From the NCBI RefSeq assembly GCF_001428075.1, contig NZ_LMSI01000010.1, positions 1 to 38,262 on the forward strand: 38,262 bases of DNA, written 5' to 3'. A model generated the notes under the pieces. It did no database searches. It was not told the DNA's origin and was given only the letters and a program-made list of their open reading frames with translations. The translations under genes and the position numbers were made by a program. Of this stretch, positions 24,325 through 33,361 are shown in pieces (position 1 is the first letter of the stretch; each line of letters starts with the position of its first letter). This stretch comes from Arthrobacter sp. Soil764 (GTDB taxonomy: Bacteria; Actinomycetota; Actinomycetes; Actinomycetales; Micrococcaceae).

Positions 24325-26325
24325 ATGACCTCCGCGACTGACAGCCAGGCCAAAGACGCCCCGGCTGAAGAAACCCCCGTCCCCGCCGGCAACATCGGCG
24401 CCGGGGCCACCGCTGAAGATGCCCGCGCCGTTGCCGAGGCAGCCCGCGAATCCGGCTGGGACCGGCCCAGCTTCGCCAAGGGCCTGTACCTGGGCAGTTT
24501 CGATCTTGGCCTGGTCCATCCCTGGCCGGCCCCGGACCCCGCTTCCGTGGAAAAGGGCGAGGAGTTCATGGCCCGCCTCACGGAGTTCGCAAAAACAATG
24601 TCCGGGCGGGTCATCGAACGGGATGCCAAAATCCCCGACGAATACATCAACGACCTCGCGGAACTGGGCGTCTTTGGAATGAAGATCCCGGAGGAATACG
24701 GGGGCCTGGGGCTCTCCCTGGTCTATTACGGCCGGGCCCTTGCCCTGCTGGGCAGCGTGCACCCCAGCCTGGGCGCCCTGATCTCGGCACATCAGTCCAT
24801 CGGCGTGCCCGAGCCGGTCAAGGTCTTCGGCACGCCCGGGCAAAAGCGGGAGTACCTGCCCCGGTGCGCCGCCGGCGCCGTCACCGCCTTCCTCCTCACC
24901 GAACCGGACGTGGGCAGCGATCCCGCCCGGATGGGCAGCACGGCAACGCCCACGGACGACGGCGACGCGTACCTTTTGGACGGCGTGAAACTATGGACCA
25001 CCAACGGGGTGATCGCCGAACTGGTGGTGGTCATGGCCGTTGTCCCCGCGCACACCGATCCGGACGGCACCAGGCACAAAGGCGGCATCAGCGCGTTTGT
25101 GGTGGAAATGGACTCGCCGGGCATCACCGTGGAAAACCGCAACGCCTTCATGGGCCTGCGCGGCATTGAGAACGGGGTCACCCGCTTCCATCAGGTACGG
25201 GTGCCGGCCGCCAACCGGCTGGGCCGGGAGGGCCAGGGCCTGAAAATCGCCCTGACCACACTCAACACTGGCCGCCTGGCGCTGCCCGCACTGTGCGTGG
25301 CGTCCGGGCGGTGGAGCCTGAAGATTGCGCGTGAATGGTCCAACGCCCGCACCCAATGGGGCAGGCCGGTGGGCGAACACGAGGCCGTGGGCAAGAAAAT
25401 TGCCTTCATCGCAGCGTCGGCTTTTGCCCTGGACGCCGTGTTCGAGCTGTCCGCGGAACTTGCCGACGCCGGGCAGAAGGACGTCCGGATCGAGGCCGCG
25501 CTTGCCAAGCTCTGGGCCACGGAAATCAGCTGCCGGATAGCGGACGAACTGGTCCAGATCCGGGGCGGACGCGGATTTGAGACGGCTGAGTCGCTGGCCG
25601 CACGCGGTGAACGTGCCGTACCGGCCGAGCAGCAGCTGCGGGACCTGCGGATCAACCGGATCTTCGAGGGTTCCTCCGAGATCATGCGCCTGCTGATCGC
25701 CCGGGAAGCGGTGGATGCGCACCTGGCCGCCGCGGGCGACCTCGCGTCGCTGGATGCGAGCCTGGCCGACAAAGCCAAGGCCGCCGTCGGCGCCTCCGGC
25801 TTCTATGCCAAATGGCTGCCCAAGCTGGTGGCCGGCGCCGGCATGGACCCCCGCTCCTATGCGGAGTTCGGCAGGCTGGCCAAGCACCTCCGGTTCGTTG
25901 AACGCTCGTCCCGCCGGCTGGCACGCCAGACCTTCTATGGCATGGGCCGCTGGCAGGCCAAACTGGAGCGGAAACAGGCGTTCCTGGGCCGCGTGGTGGA
26001 CATCGGCGCCGAGCTCTTCGCCATGACCGCCTGCTGCTCCCGCGCGGAGATGCTGCTGAAAACCGCCCCCGAAAAAGCGGCCAGCGCCTACGAGCTTGCC
26101 GATGCCTACTGCGAACAGGCCAGGGTGCGGGTGGACGAGTACTTCGACCAGCTGTGGCGAAACACCGACGACGCCGACCAGGCACTGACGCGCAAGGCCC
26201 TTGCCGGCGACTACACGTGGCTGGAGGCCGGGGTCCTGGACCCGTCCGAGGGGACCGGCCCGTGGATTGCCGATGCCTCGCCGGGGCCGTCCAAAAAGGA
26301 GGACCTGCACCGGAAATACCGGTAA
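24325..26325 (+). CDS. Acyl-CoA dehydrogenase, VLCAD-like with C-terminal extension
   Basis: A 666-residue flavoenzyme that would oxidise acyl-CoA to trans-2-enoyl-CoA and pass electrons to ETF. Signatures: LTEPDVGSD (191-199), WTTNG (224-228), IRGGRGFE (412-419) and IFEGSSEI with E448 as the probable catalytic base, the position used in VLCAD/MCAD. A disordered N-terminus (about 1-45) and a helical C-terminal domain (about 480-650), as in VLCAD and ACAD9, make it longer than the common 380-aa type. AGGAG lies 7 nt before the ATG. Chain-length preference cannot be read. Confidence 0.93.
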   Translation: MTSATDSQAKDAPAEETPVPAGNIGAGATAEDARAVAEAARESGWDRPSFAKGLYLGSFDLGLVHPWPAPDPASVEKGEEFMARLTEFAKTMSGRVIERDAKIPDEYINDLAELGVFGMKIPEEYGGLGLSLVYYGRALALLGSVHPSLGALISAHQSIGVPEPVKVFGTPGQKREYLPRCAAGAVTAFLLTEPDVGSDPARMGSTATPTDDGDAYLLDGVKLWTTNGVIAELVVVMAVVPAHTDPDGTRHKGGISAFVVEMDSPGITVENRNAFMGLRGIENGVTRFHQVRVPAANRLGREGQGLKIALTTLNTGRLALPALCVASGRWSLKIAREWSNARTQWGRPVGEHEAVGKKIAFIAASAFALDAVFELSAELADAGQKDVRIEAALAKLWATEISCRIADELVQIRGGRGFETAESLAARGERAVPAEQQLRDLRINRIFEGSSEIMRLLIAREAVDAHLAAAGDLASLDASLADKAKAAVGASGFYAKWLPKLVAGAGMDPRSYAEFGRLAKHLRFVERSSRRLARQTFYGMGRWQAKLERKQAFLGRVVDIGAELFAMTACCSRAEMLLKTAPEKAASAYELADAYCEQARVRVDEYFDQLWRNTDDADQALTRKALAGDYTWLEAGVLDPSEGTGPWIADASPGPSKKEDLHRKYR

Positions 26326-26389
26326 AACCGCAGGTCACAAAATAGTAAGCACGCTTGCTATCACTCCGGGTGGGTGGTTGAGTTGAACC

Positions 26390-27223
26390 ATGAGCAGCTC
26401 AACGGACCCAGAGAACCTGCCTCCCCGCCGTGCCCGGGAGGATGAAACCACCCGCAGCGGAAGCTACCGGGATGCAGCAGCGGACGATGCCGCCACCCGC
26501 TCAATGGACCAGGCGCCCACTCGCCCACGCGAAAGGGACTATTCCACTGCACCCTCTGCGGAGCGGGAATACACCCCCGCCCCCACCCGGGCGACGCCCG
26601 TGGTGGAGCCGGTGGCAGACTCCACCCTGGCGAACCGGGAAACCGCAGTCGCACGCCAGAAGGAGCGGTTTGGCGGCATCAAGGTGGGCTCGGCGTTCTT
26701 TGGCTGGCTGACCGCCACGGGGATGGCCGTGCTGCTCACCGCGCTGGTGGCAGCGGCCGGAACCGCGGTGGGCCTTGCCAGCAACACCGACGTCAACGAG
26801 GCCGTGAACCAGGCCGCACAGAACACCGGCACCGTGGGCCTGGTGGGCATCATCGTGCTGCTGGTGATCCTGCTCCTCTCCTACTACTGCGGCGGCTACG
26901 TGGCTGGCCGGATGGCCCGCTTCAACGGCGCCAAGCAGGGGCTCATGGTGTGGATCTGGGCGTTGATCGCGGCCATTGTGGTGGCCATCCTGGGCGTTGT
27001 GGCAGGGCAACAGTTCAATGTCCTGGCCAACCTGAACAGCTTCCCGCGCATCCCCATCAATGAAGGCCAGCTGACCACCACCAGCATCATCGCCGCGATC
27101 GTGGTGGCAGCCGTGGCCCTGGTTGGTGCAGTGCTCGGCGGCCTGGCGGGCATGCGGTTCCACCGGAAGGTTGACCGCGCCGGCTTCACCCCGGACAGCG
27201 AGTTTTACGACGACGAGCGATAG
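26390..27223 (+). CDS. Four-helix membrane protein with disordered N-terminus
   Basis: A 277-residue protein. Residues 1-95 are hydrophilic, charged and Pro/Arg-rich. Four hydrophobic helices follow at about 103-131, 148-172, 184-207 and 232-256, and the protein ends with a short acidic tail. CGGYVAGRMARFNGAKQG after helix 2 is the most distinctive stretch. I do not recognise a characterised family; similar proteins are common in Arthrobacter-type genomes as hypothetical membrane proteins. No clear ribosome site precedes ATG 26390. It converges with the YchJ gene with zero gap. Confidence 0.75.
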   Translation: MSSSTDPENLPPRRAREDETTRSGSYRDAAADDAATRSMDQAPTRPRERDYSTAPSAEREYTPAPTRATPVVEPVADSTLANRETAVARQKERFGGIKVGSAFFGWLTATGMAVLLTALVAAAGTAVGLASNTDVNEAVNQAAQNTGTVGLVGIIVLLVILLLSYYCGGYVAGRMARFNGAKQGLMVWIWALIAAIVVAILGVVAGQQFNVLANLNSFPRIPINEGQLTTTSIIAAIVVAAVALVGAVLGGLAGMRFHRKVDRAGFTPDSEFYDDER

Positions 27224-27622
27224 TCAGGCGAGAATGTCGCCGTCCACGTACAGCCACCGGCCGTGCTCCCGGACGAACCGGCTGTTCTCGTGCAGGACCC
27301 CCCGTTCCCTGCCCTGCCGGTAGTACGCCTTGAACTCCACCGTGCCGGCGGTATCGAAAGGTCCGCCTCGGCTCGTGCCGAGGATGTCCAGGCGGCGCCA
27401 CTGCATCGACGGGTCCAGGTCAAGGCCGGCCGGTGCGGTGGATGGATGGTGGGTCCGCAGCAGGTAGTCCGCATCCAGCAGGACGAACGCGCTGTACCGG
27501 GACCGCATCAGCTGTTCGGCCGTGGCAGCGAGCGCCTGGCCGGAATGGAACCTTCCGCAGCATTCGGCGTAGGGCTCCCCGGACAGGCACATGCAGTTTG
27601 CGGACTCATTGGATTCGGTCAC
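27224..27622 (-). CDS. YchJ family (UPF0225) protein with SEC-C motif
   Basis: A 132-residue protein. The N-terminal SEC-C zinc motif is CMCLSGEPYAECCGRFH (10-26), followed by the YchJ domain with LMRSRYSAFVLLDADYLLRTHHP. E. coli YchJ has a second C-terminal SEC-C motif, which this protein lacks. Function is unknown; SEC-C motifs bind zinc and in SecA contact SecB or ribosomes. Start GTG 27622 lacks a good Shine-Dalgarno. It is convergent with the four-helix membrane protein gene. Confidence 0.88.
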   Translation of the reverse strand: MTESNESANCMCLSGEPYAECCGRFHSGQALAATAEQLMRSRYSAFVLLDADYLLRTHHPSTAPAGLDLDPSMQWRRLDILGTSRGGPFDTAGTVEFKAYYRQGRERGVLHENSRFVREHGRWLYVDGDILA

Positions 27623-27786
27623 CCGGTGATGCTGTCACATCGGATAACAGCTTCGCTACAACCTCGGAACAGGCCGGGCGCGCGGCGGCATGGCCGGACA
27701 AAAATCCGTATGGTGGAGAAGGAGCTTGCCCCCGGCACCGGATGCCGGGAGCGGACCCAGGATGCCGGCTGGAGAGGAGAGAAGAC

Positions 27787-28446
27787 GTGGAGAACCCGGA
27801 CACTCTCGTCCTCAACCTGACCTTCCTGGGCACTGTTGGCGTGGCCCTCATGATGTTCGGCGTCCTCTTCCTGCTCGGCGTCATCACCCTGGTTCTCGCG
27901 GGCCTGGGACGCCTTGCCGCCATTATTCTGATGGCCTTGTTCGGGCGGGTCCCCGGGAAGGGGAAACTGGCCCGGTTTGCCGATTCAGCCGCTCAGCCTG
28001 CCCAAGACGGCAAGCCGCTGGCGGCAAAGGCCGCAGCGCTGAAGCCGGACAAGCTGAAAGAGTCGCTGCGCACCGCCGTCGTACGCCATCCAAAACTTGC
28101 CGCCACCCGCCCCGAACCGCCGGTCCTTGCTGAAGACTGGGCCTCCGCCGTCGCCGAGGCCGATAAGCGCGCCGAGGCCAGGGCACGTGCCGCTGCGCCC
28201 GAAATCAAACTGTCGGTGCGGGACCTTCCGGACCCGGCCGTGCCCGCCGACAAGGTGGCCGAGGTGGCCCCGCTGGTGGAATCCGCCCTTCACAACCACC
28301 GGCCGCCGCATGAGCTGCCGCGGTCCTTTAAGAAGCCCCAGCCGCCCCACCCGGTGCCGCCGCTGGATACCGGGTCCCTGGTTTCCCTGACCGGCAAGCA
28401 GCAGGTGCTCAAGGAACAGGCGCAGGACGCGCACCCCCAGCCGTAA
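27787..28446 (+). CDS. Membrane-anchored protein of unknown function
   Basis: A 219-residue protein with a strongly hydrophobic N-terminal region (about 10-52, probably two helices) and a long soluble tail rich in Ala, Lys and Pro. Part of the tail (about 115-140) is likely helical, and the end is Pro-rich (PQPPHPVPP). GTG 27787 is supported by an AGGAG-type site 7 nt upstream. I do not recognise the family. A cytoplasmic scaffold or regulatory tail is a guess only. Confidence 0.7.
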   Translation: MENPDTLVLNLTFLGTVGVALMMFGVLFLLGVITLVLAGLGRLAAIILMALFGRVPGKGKLARFADSAAQPAQDGKPLAAKAAALKPDKLKESLRTAVVRHPKLAATRPEPPVLAEDWASAVAEADKRAEARARAAAPEIKLSVRDLPDPAVPADKVAEVAPLVESALHNHRPPHELPRSFKKPQPPHPVPPLDTGSLVSLTGKQQVLKEQAQDAHPQP

Positions 28447-28464
28447 GGGAGAACGGCAAAGCCC

Positions 28465-28493
28465 TTACCGTGAGCAACCATCTGGGTTAGCGT
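28465..28493 (+). promoter_or_regulatory. Promoter of the aldo/keto reductase gene (leaderless)
   Basis: TTACCG (28465-28470), 17-nt spacer, TAGCGT (28488-28493), then 6 nt and the ATG at 28500. The -35 match is weak. The -10 position and lack of a Shine-Dalgarno point to a leaderless mRNA. Confidence 0.45.
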
Positions 28494-28499
28494 GAACAT

Positions 28500-29504
28500 A
28501 TGGAATTCAGATACCTCGGAAACAGCGGCTTCAAAGTCTCGGAAATTACGTTCGGCAACTGGCTGACGCACGGCTCGCAGGTGGAAAACGACGTTGCCAC
28601 CCAATGCGTGCGGGCTGCCCTCGACGCCGGCATCAGCACCTTTGACACCGCGGACGTCTACGCCAACACCGCGGCGGAAACCGTCCTGGGCCAGGCCCTG
28701 AAGGATGAGCGGCGCGAGTCCCTGGAAATCTTCACCAAAGTCTTCGGCCCCACCGGACCCAAGGGCAAGAACGATCTTGGCCTGTCCCGCAAGCACATCA
28801 TGGAGTCCATCAATGGCTCGCTGCGGCGGCTGCAGACGGACTACGTGGACCTGTACCAGGCCCACCGCTACGACTTCGAAACGCCGCTGGAGGAAACCAT
28901 GCAGGCGTTCGCGGACATCGTCCGGCAGGGCAAGGCGTTGTACATCGGCGTGAGCGAGTGGACAGCGGAGCAGCTCCGCGAGGGGCACAGGCTGTCTAAG
29001 GAACTGGGCTTCCAGCTCATCTCCAACCAGCCGCAGTACTCCATGCTGTGGCGCGTGATCGAAGCCGAGGTGGTTCCGGCGTCGGAAGAACTGGGCGTGT
29101 CCCAGATCGTCTGGTCGCCCATGGCCCAGGGCGTTCTCAGCGGCAAGTACCTGCCCGGCCAGCCTGCCCCGGAAGGCAGCCGCGCCACGGATGAAAAGGG
29201 CGGCGCCAAGATGATCGAGCGCTGGATGCGCGACGACGTCCTGGCCGCCGTGCAGGAACTGAAGCCGATTGCCCAGGAAGCAGGCCTGTCCATGCCCCAG
29301 CTTGCCGTTGCCTGGGTCCTGCAGAACCCCAACGTTGCCTCGGCCATTGTGGGCGCCTCCCGGCCGGAGCAGATTGCCGACAGCGTGGCTGCCGCCGGCG
29401 TGAAGCTGGAGGCGGAGGTCCTGAAGAAGATCGACGACGCCGTCGGCGGCCTTGCTGAGCGGGACCCCGCCCAAACCAAGTCGCCGGCCACGCGGGAAGC
29501 GTAA
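28500..29504 (+). CDS. Aldo/keto reductase
   Basis: A 334-residue TIM-barrel NADPH-dependent reductase of the voltage-gated K+ channel beta-subunit-like / YghZ-type branch. The catalytic tetrad is visible: D49 and Y54 in FDTADVY, K80 in FTK and H122 in YQAHRYD. The C-terminal cofactor motif is SAIVGASRPEQIADS. It probably reduces an aldehyde; substrate unknown. The next gene begins directly after its TAA, so the two oxidoreductases are likely co-expressed. Confidence 0.93.
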   Translation: MEFRYLGNSGFKVSEITFGNWLTHGSQVENDVATQCVRAALDAGISTFDTADVYANTAAETVLGQALKDERRESLEIFTKVFGPTGPKGKNDLGLSRKHIMESINGSLRRLQTDYVDLYQAHRYDFETPLEETMQAFADIVRQGKALYIGVSEWTAEQLREGHRLSKELGFQLISNQPQYSMLWRVIEAEVVPASEELGVSQIVWSPMAQGVLSGKYLPGQPAPEGSRATDEKGGAKMIERWMRDDVLAAVQELKPIAQEAGLSMPQLAVAWVLQNPNVASAIVGASRPEQIADSVAAAGVKLEAEVLKKIDDAVGGLAERDPAQTKSPATREA

Positions 29505-30365
29505 GTGGCGTCCCCGTCGGAGCTGCCGAAGCTCGCGGTCACCGGGTCCACGGGAGGCCTGGGCGGAATGCTGGCGCGGCAGCTGGCCGCGTCCGGTTTC
29601 GCCCAGCGCCTGCTGGTGCGCGACGCGGCGCGGGCGCCGCAATTGGAGGACGCCCATCCGGTGGTGTGTTCCTACGGGGACGGCGCCGCGTCACGCCAGG
29701 CCCTTGACGGCGCGGAAATCCTGTTCATGGTGTCCGCCGCGGAAGCCGAAGACAGGCTGCAGCAGCACTATGCGTTTGTGGATGCCGCCGCGGATGCCGG
29801 GGTGCAGCACGTGGTGTACACGTCCTTTTACCGGGCCGCGCCGGATGCCACCTTCACCCTGGCCCGGGACCATTACGCCACGGAGGAGCGGATCAAGGCG
29901 TCAGGGATGGACTACACCTTCCTGCGGGACAACTTCTACCTGGACTTCCTGCCGCTGCTGGCGGGGGAGGACGGCGTGATCCGCGGCCCTGCCGGTGACG
30001 GTGTGTTCTCAGGGGTGGCACGGGAGGATGTTGCCCGCTGCGCCCACGCCGTGCTGCGGGATCCGGCCATCCACAAGGGCATGACCTATAACCTGACCGG
30101 TCCCGAGGAACTGACCATGGTGCAGGCAGCGGAGGTGTTGAGCACCGGGACCGGGCGCACCATCAGCTACCACCCGGAGACCGTGGAGGAAGCCTACGCG
30201 TCACGGGCGTCCTATGGTGCTCCGCAGTGGCAGCTGGATGCGTGGGTCAGCACCTATACGGCGATGGCAGCGGGTGAGATGGCGGGGCTGTCGCCTGACG
30301 TCCACGGGCTGACCGGCCAGGACCCCATCAGCCTTGCCGGGTTCCTGGCCCGGCCGGTGCTGTAG
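29505..30365 (+). CDS. NmrA-like / atypical SDR NAD(P)-dependent oxidoreductase
   Basis: A 286-residue Rossmann protein of the NmrA/QOR2-like atypical SDR group. The dinucleotide motif GSTGGLGG is at 14-21, followed by LLVRD at the end of strand 2. Strand 4 motif VVYTSFYRAAPDA replaces the classical YxxxK arrangement. Members reduce quinones or act as redox sensors. GTG 29505 starts immediately after the aldo/keto reductase stop, with GGGAAG about 5 nt upstream. The protein ends just before a 90-nt gap. Confidence 0.85.
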   Translation: MASPSELPKLAVTGSTGGLGGMLARQLAASGFAQRLLVRDAARAPQLEDAHPVVCSYGDGAASRQALDGAEILFMVSAAEAEDRLQQHYAFVDAAADAGVQHVVYTSFYRAAPDATFTLARDHYATEERIKASGMDYTFLRDNFYLDFLPLLAGEDGVIRGPAGDGVFSGVAREDVARCAHAVLRDPAIHKGMTYNLTGPEELTMVQAAEVLSTGTGRTISYHPETVEEAYASRASYGAPQWQLDAWVSTYTAMAAGEMAGLSPDVHGLTGQDPISLAGFLARPVL

Positions 30366-30454
30366 GGGGTTTAATTTCGTTGACGCGCGGGTGGTCCCGG
30401 CGTAGACCTGTTGGCGGGGGCGTCCCTTAACTCCGCTACCAGAATCGCAGCGCC

Positions 30455-31579
30455 ATGAACTACAGCAACCAGCAGCCCACCCGGGAGCCGTCGGCGGAAC
30501 AGGCACTTGTTGGAGCGCCCGGCTTGCAGCCAACATCAGGTCCTCTCACCCGCGAGGAACTGCAGCTCGCGGCCCGCAACCACTCCATGCCGCTCGAGAT
30601 GCTCCGCCGCGAAGTGACGCCGCCCGGGCTTCACTATGTGCTGACGCACTTCGACATTCCGGATCCCGATGCGTCGTCCTGGCACCTGCGGATCGGGGGT
30701 GCGGTGGAGCGCGCCCTGGAGCTGGGCATAGCGGCCCTGCACAGGGATCCTGCCATCACCGTGCCCGTCACCCTCGAGTGCGCGGGCAACGGCCGCTCGC
30801 TCCTGGAGCCGCGGCCCGTAAGCCAGCCCTGGGTGCTGGAGGCTGTGGGTACGGCGTACTGGACCGGAGTGCCGCTGGCCTATCTCCTGGGCAAGGCGGG
30901 CGTGCTGCCGGATGCGGTGGAGGTGGTCTTCACCGGGGCCGACGCGGGGGTTCAGGGCGGCGTCCCCCAGCAGTACGCACGGAGCCTGCCGATCCGTGAG
31001 GCGCTGCGTCCCGACGTCGTTCTCGCCTACAAAATGAACGGCGCCGACCTGCCGCCGCAGCATGGCTACCCGCTGCGGCTGGTGGTGCCGGGCTGGTACG
31101 GCATGGCCAGCGTGAAGTGGCTGCAGTCAATCGACGTGGTGCGGTCTCCGTTCACCGGGTTCCAGCAGCAGCCTGCCTACCGCTACCAGAGCACCGCGGA
31201 CGACGCCGGCACGCCGGTTACGCGGATCAGGGTGCGTTCGTTGATGGTCCCGCCGGGCGTTCCGGACTTCTTCACGCGGCGGCGGTTCCTTCGCCCGGGC
31301 CCGGTGATGCTGGAAGGCCGGGCCTGGTCAGGGGAAGGTGCCGTGAGTGCCGTCGAGGTGGGCATTGACGGCACCTGGCTGCCGGCGCACCTGGACAAGC
31401 CCGTTGGCGGCTTCGCCTGGCGGCGGTGGAGCCTGCCCTGGGTGGCCGACCCGGGCGAGCACGTCCTGGCATGCCGTGCCACGGACATCACCGGCGCTAC
31501 CCAGCCACTGGAGCAGAACTGGAACTACCAGGGAATGGGCAACAACGTGGTGCAGCGGGTCAGCGTGACGGTGGAGTGA
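30455..31579 (+). CDS. Sulfite oxidase-like molybdopterin oxidoreductase
   Basis: A 374-residue enzyme of the sulfite oxidase fold. The molybdenum-ligand Cys is C109 in LECAGNGR. The molybdopterin domain (about 40-240) includes HGYPLRLVVPGWYGMASVKW. The Mo-cofactor oxidoreductase dimerisation domain follows (about 255-374). No Tat signal or heme domain is present, so it is probably cytosolic, unlike many sulfite dehydrogenases. Physiological substrate unknown. The ATG lacks a good ribosome site; the N-terminal 30 residues are hydrophilic. Confidence 0.92.
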   Translation: MNYSNQQPTREPSAEQALVGAPGLQPTSGPLTREELQLAARNHSMPLEMLRREVTPPGLHYVLTHFDIPDPDASSWHLRIGGAVERALELGIAALHRDPAITVPVTLECAGNGRSLLEPRPVSQPWVLEAVGTAYWTGVPLAYLLGKAGVLPDAVEVVFTGADAGVQGGVPQQYARSLPIREALRPDVVLAYKMNGADLPPQHGYPLRLVVPGWYGMASVKWLQSIDVVRSPFTGFQQQPAYRYQSTADDAGTPVTRIRVRSLMVPPGVPDFFTRRRFLRPGPVMLEGRAWSGEGAVSAVEVGIDGTWLPAHLDKPVGGFAWRRWSLPWVADPGEHVLACRATDITGATQPLEQNWNYQGMGNNVVQRVSVTVE

Positions 31580-31597
31580 AGTGACGGGCCCCGGGGC

Positions 31598-31603
31598 TAT
31601 ACT
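31598..31603 (+). promoter_or_regulatory. -10 box of the S4-domain gene
   Basis: TATACT, five of six consensus bases, ends 11 nt before ATG 31615 and 2 nt before GTG 31606. Transcription should start near 31610, giving a leader of only a few nucleotides and excluding the GTG as start. Confidence 0.55.
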
Positions 31604-31614
31604 CGGTGCCAGCC

Positions 31615-31998
31615 ATGACCAGTCTCCCTGCCTCCCCCGCCAGTGTCCGCATCGATGCCTGGCTGTGGGCCATCCGCGCCTATAAAACGCGATCGGCCGC
31701 CACTGCAGCCTGCCGGGCAGGGCATGTCCGCCTGAACGGCAGCCCGTCGAAGGCGTCGGCGACCCTGGTTACAGGCGACACCGTTACCGTCCGCATGTCG
31801 GGGTACGAGCGCATCCTCGAGGTCCGGCGGCTGATCGCGAAGCGTGTGGGAGCCGAGGCAGCCTCACACTGCTTTACCGACCACACTCCGCCGCGGCCCG
31901 TTCTGCCGGCGCTCGGCCTGCCGCAACGGGACCGGGGCGCGGGCCGGCCCACCAAAAAGGACCGCCGCGAGATGGAGCGGCTACGGGGCCCAGCGTGA
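31615..31998 (+). CDS. S4-domain RNA-binding protein (Hsp15/RqcP-like)
   Basis: A 127-residue basic protein. The S4 fold covers about 9-60 with RIDAWLWAIRAYKTRSAATA and CRAGHVRLNG. The C-terminal tail is rich in Arg/Lys/Pro (RGAGRPTKKDRREMERL). Hsp15/RqcP relatives bind 50S-peptidyl-tRNA complexes in ribosome rescue. The start at ATG 31615 is set by the TATACT box. It stands alone between the molybdoenzyme gene and a convergent GIY-YIG-like gene (17-nt gap). Confidence 0.88.
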   Translation: MTSLPASPASVRIDAWLWAIRAYKTRSAATAACRAGHVRLNGSPSKASATLVTGDTVTVRMSGYERILEVRRLIAKRVGAEAASHCFTDHTPPRPVLPALGLPQRDRGAGRPTKKDRREMERLRGPA

Positions 31999-32015
31999 AA
32001 GGCGTGCCGGAGACG

Positions 32016-32528
32016 TCAAGCGCCGGACCTGGTGCGCGCCTGCACGAGGTTGGCGAACGGCAACCGTCCGAATTCCGCCACAAAGGCTGAATGGCAAGCC
32101 GCTTCTGCGCTGTTGAGTTGTTCCGCCGGAAGCTCTTTCCACGCAATGGCCAGTGATCCGGCGTCGGCAAGCTGCCAGATTGCGCGCCCGTCCCAATGCC
32201 CGGGCGGCTTTCCTTGCCCGAAGTCCACAAACTCCTGGATCTGACGCCGGAGCCCCCGGTTACCTTTGCTTCCGGGCCCGGCCTTTCCGACGTAGAGAAC
32301 CGCGGCGTTGTCCACCCACTCGGCGGCCAGAGCGGCTGCGGGGAGGGACGGCTCCTTCTTCTTGAAGACGCCGGCGGTGCTTTTCGTAAGGAACCGCGGC
32401 TGGAAATCTTCCGGAGCCACCACCGTGAAGAGGCCCGTTCCTTGCGGGATCCTCATCGTCTCGAGGTCTTGGATCGGCCGGAAGCCGGCGAAACCCTCGG
32501 CCTTCAAGCCCTTCCTGGTGAACTGCAT
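32016..32528 (-). CDS. GIY-YIG-like protein
   Basis: A 170-residue protein with features of the GIY-YIG nuclease fold in its second half: VLYVGKAG (first strands, Tyr-Val-Gly in place of YIG), GLRRQIQEF with the conserved Arg, and the late SAEAACHSAFVAEFGRLPFANL region with the metal-binding Glu and the GxLPxAN ending. The first half (about 1-75) is unassigned. ATG 32528 is the likely start; the frame is open further upstream, and no ribosome site is clear. It is divergent from a uracil-DNA-glycosylase-like gene, 134 nt apart. Nuclease activity is inferred only. Confidence 0.65.
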   Translation of the reverse strand: MQFTRKGLKAEGFAGFRPIQDLETMRIPQGTGLFTVVAPEDFQPRFLTKSTAGVFKKKEPSLPAAALAAEWVDNAAVLYVGKAGPGSKGNRGLRRQIQEFVDFGQGKPPGHWDGRAIWQLADAGSLAIAWKELPAEQLNSAEAACHSAFVAEFGRLPFANLVQARTRSGA

Positions 32529-32662
32529 AATCCATTGAACAGCATGTCCCCGGGCCGTTGGTGGCCGGCCGGGACAAACGCGATGTGCCCACCCTTCCCC
32601 GCAAAAGCGTAGAGTGACATAGGACGCCTGATTCTGGACGCCTCGCTGCCAAGGGAGAAATC

Positions 32663-33280
32663 GTGACGATTGATTGGGACGAAAAAAAAGCCCTGCTACA
32701 GGAACCGAACATCGCAAAGGTAACCCAGCTTTGCGATGAACTCATGGAGAAGAAGCCCGGTTCCACAGTCCCCTACATCGACCCCGTCCACGACGAAGAT
32801 GAGTGCAGGATCATCAGCCTTCAGGCCAGCCCCGGCAAGGGGACCGAGTCCGGATTTGTCTCCCACAACAACGACGACGAAGCAGCCCGCCGCGCTACCC
32901 AAATCTACGAACTCGCTGAGCTGGACCCCCGCTACGTCATGCCCTGGAACGCCTACCCTTGGGTCCGTGAGAGCGGCAGCCCGTCGGCCCTGAGTGTCCA
33001 GGAGAAGACCGACGGCCTTCGTCCTTTCCGGCAGTTCCTCAAAATCAACTCCCGGGTTTCGGCCATCATTGCCCACGGCACGGACGCGTCCACATTCCTC
33101 ACCCTGTTCGAAAAGACCTACCACTCCTCACTGAAGAACGCCGGCATCAAGATCTACAAGGCCTCCGCCCTGGGCGGGAGGGCCTTTGCTGTCTCTGAGG
33201 CAAAGCAGGAAGAGCTGCTGGCCAAGAGCGTGGACACCTACCGAGACGCCATGCAGCGGGCAGGTATCCAGCACCTCTAG
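32663..33280 (+). CDS. Uracil-DNA glycosylase superfamily-like protein
   Basis: A 205-residue protein whose central part matches the layout of a UDG-superfamily group: YIDPVHDEDECRIISLQASP (motif-1 strand), SGFVSHNNDDEAA (where family members have SGFVSRNN-like runs) and RYVMPWNAYPW (WNVVPW-like). A later strand SAIIAHGTDAS precedes the C-terminal helices. It could excise damaged or modified bases, but the usual catalytic Asp/His cannot be assigned with certainty. GTG 32663 is well supported by AAGGGAG 5 nt upstream. It is divergent from the GIY-YIG-like gene. Confidence 0.7.
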   Translation: MTIDWDEKKALLQEPNIAKVTQLCDELMEKKPGSTVPYIDPVHDEDECRIISLQASPGKGTESGFVSHNNDDEAARRATQIYELAELDPRYVMPWNAYPWVRESGSPSALSVQEKTDGLRPFRQFLKINSRVSAIIAHGTDASTFLTLFEKTYHSSLKNAGIKIYKASALGGRAFAVSEAKQEELLAKSVDTYRDAMQRAGIQHL

Positions 33281-33361
33281 CTGCCCATTTCACAGCCTTC
33301 TTTCAGCCGCGCAGGCGCATACTCGTAGGTACCCTGACCGGCGAAAGAACCAGGCTGAACC

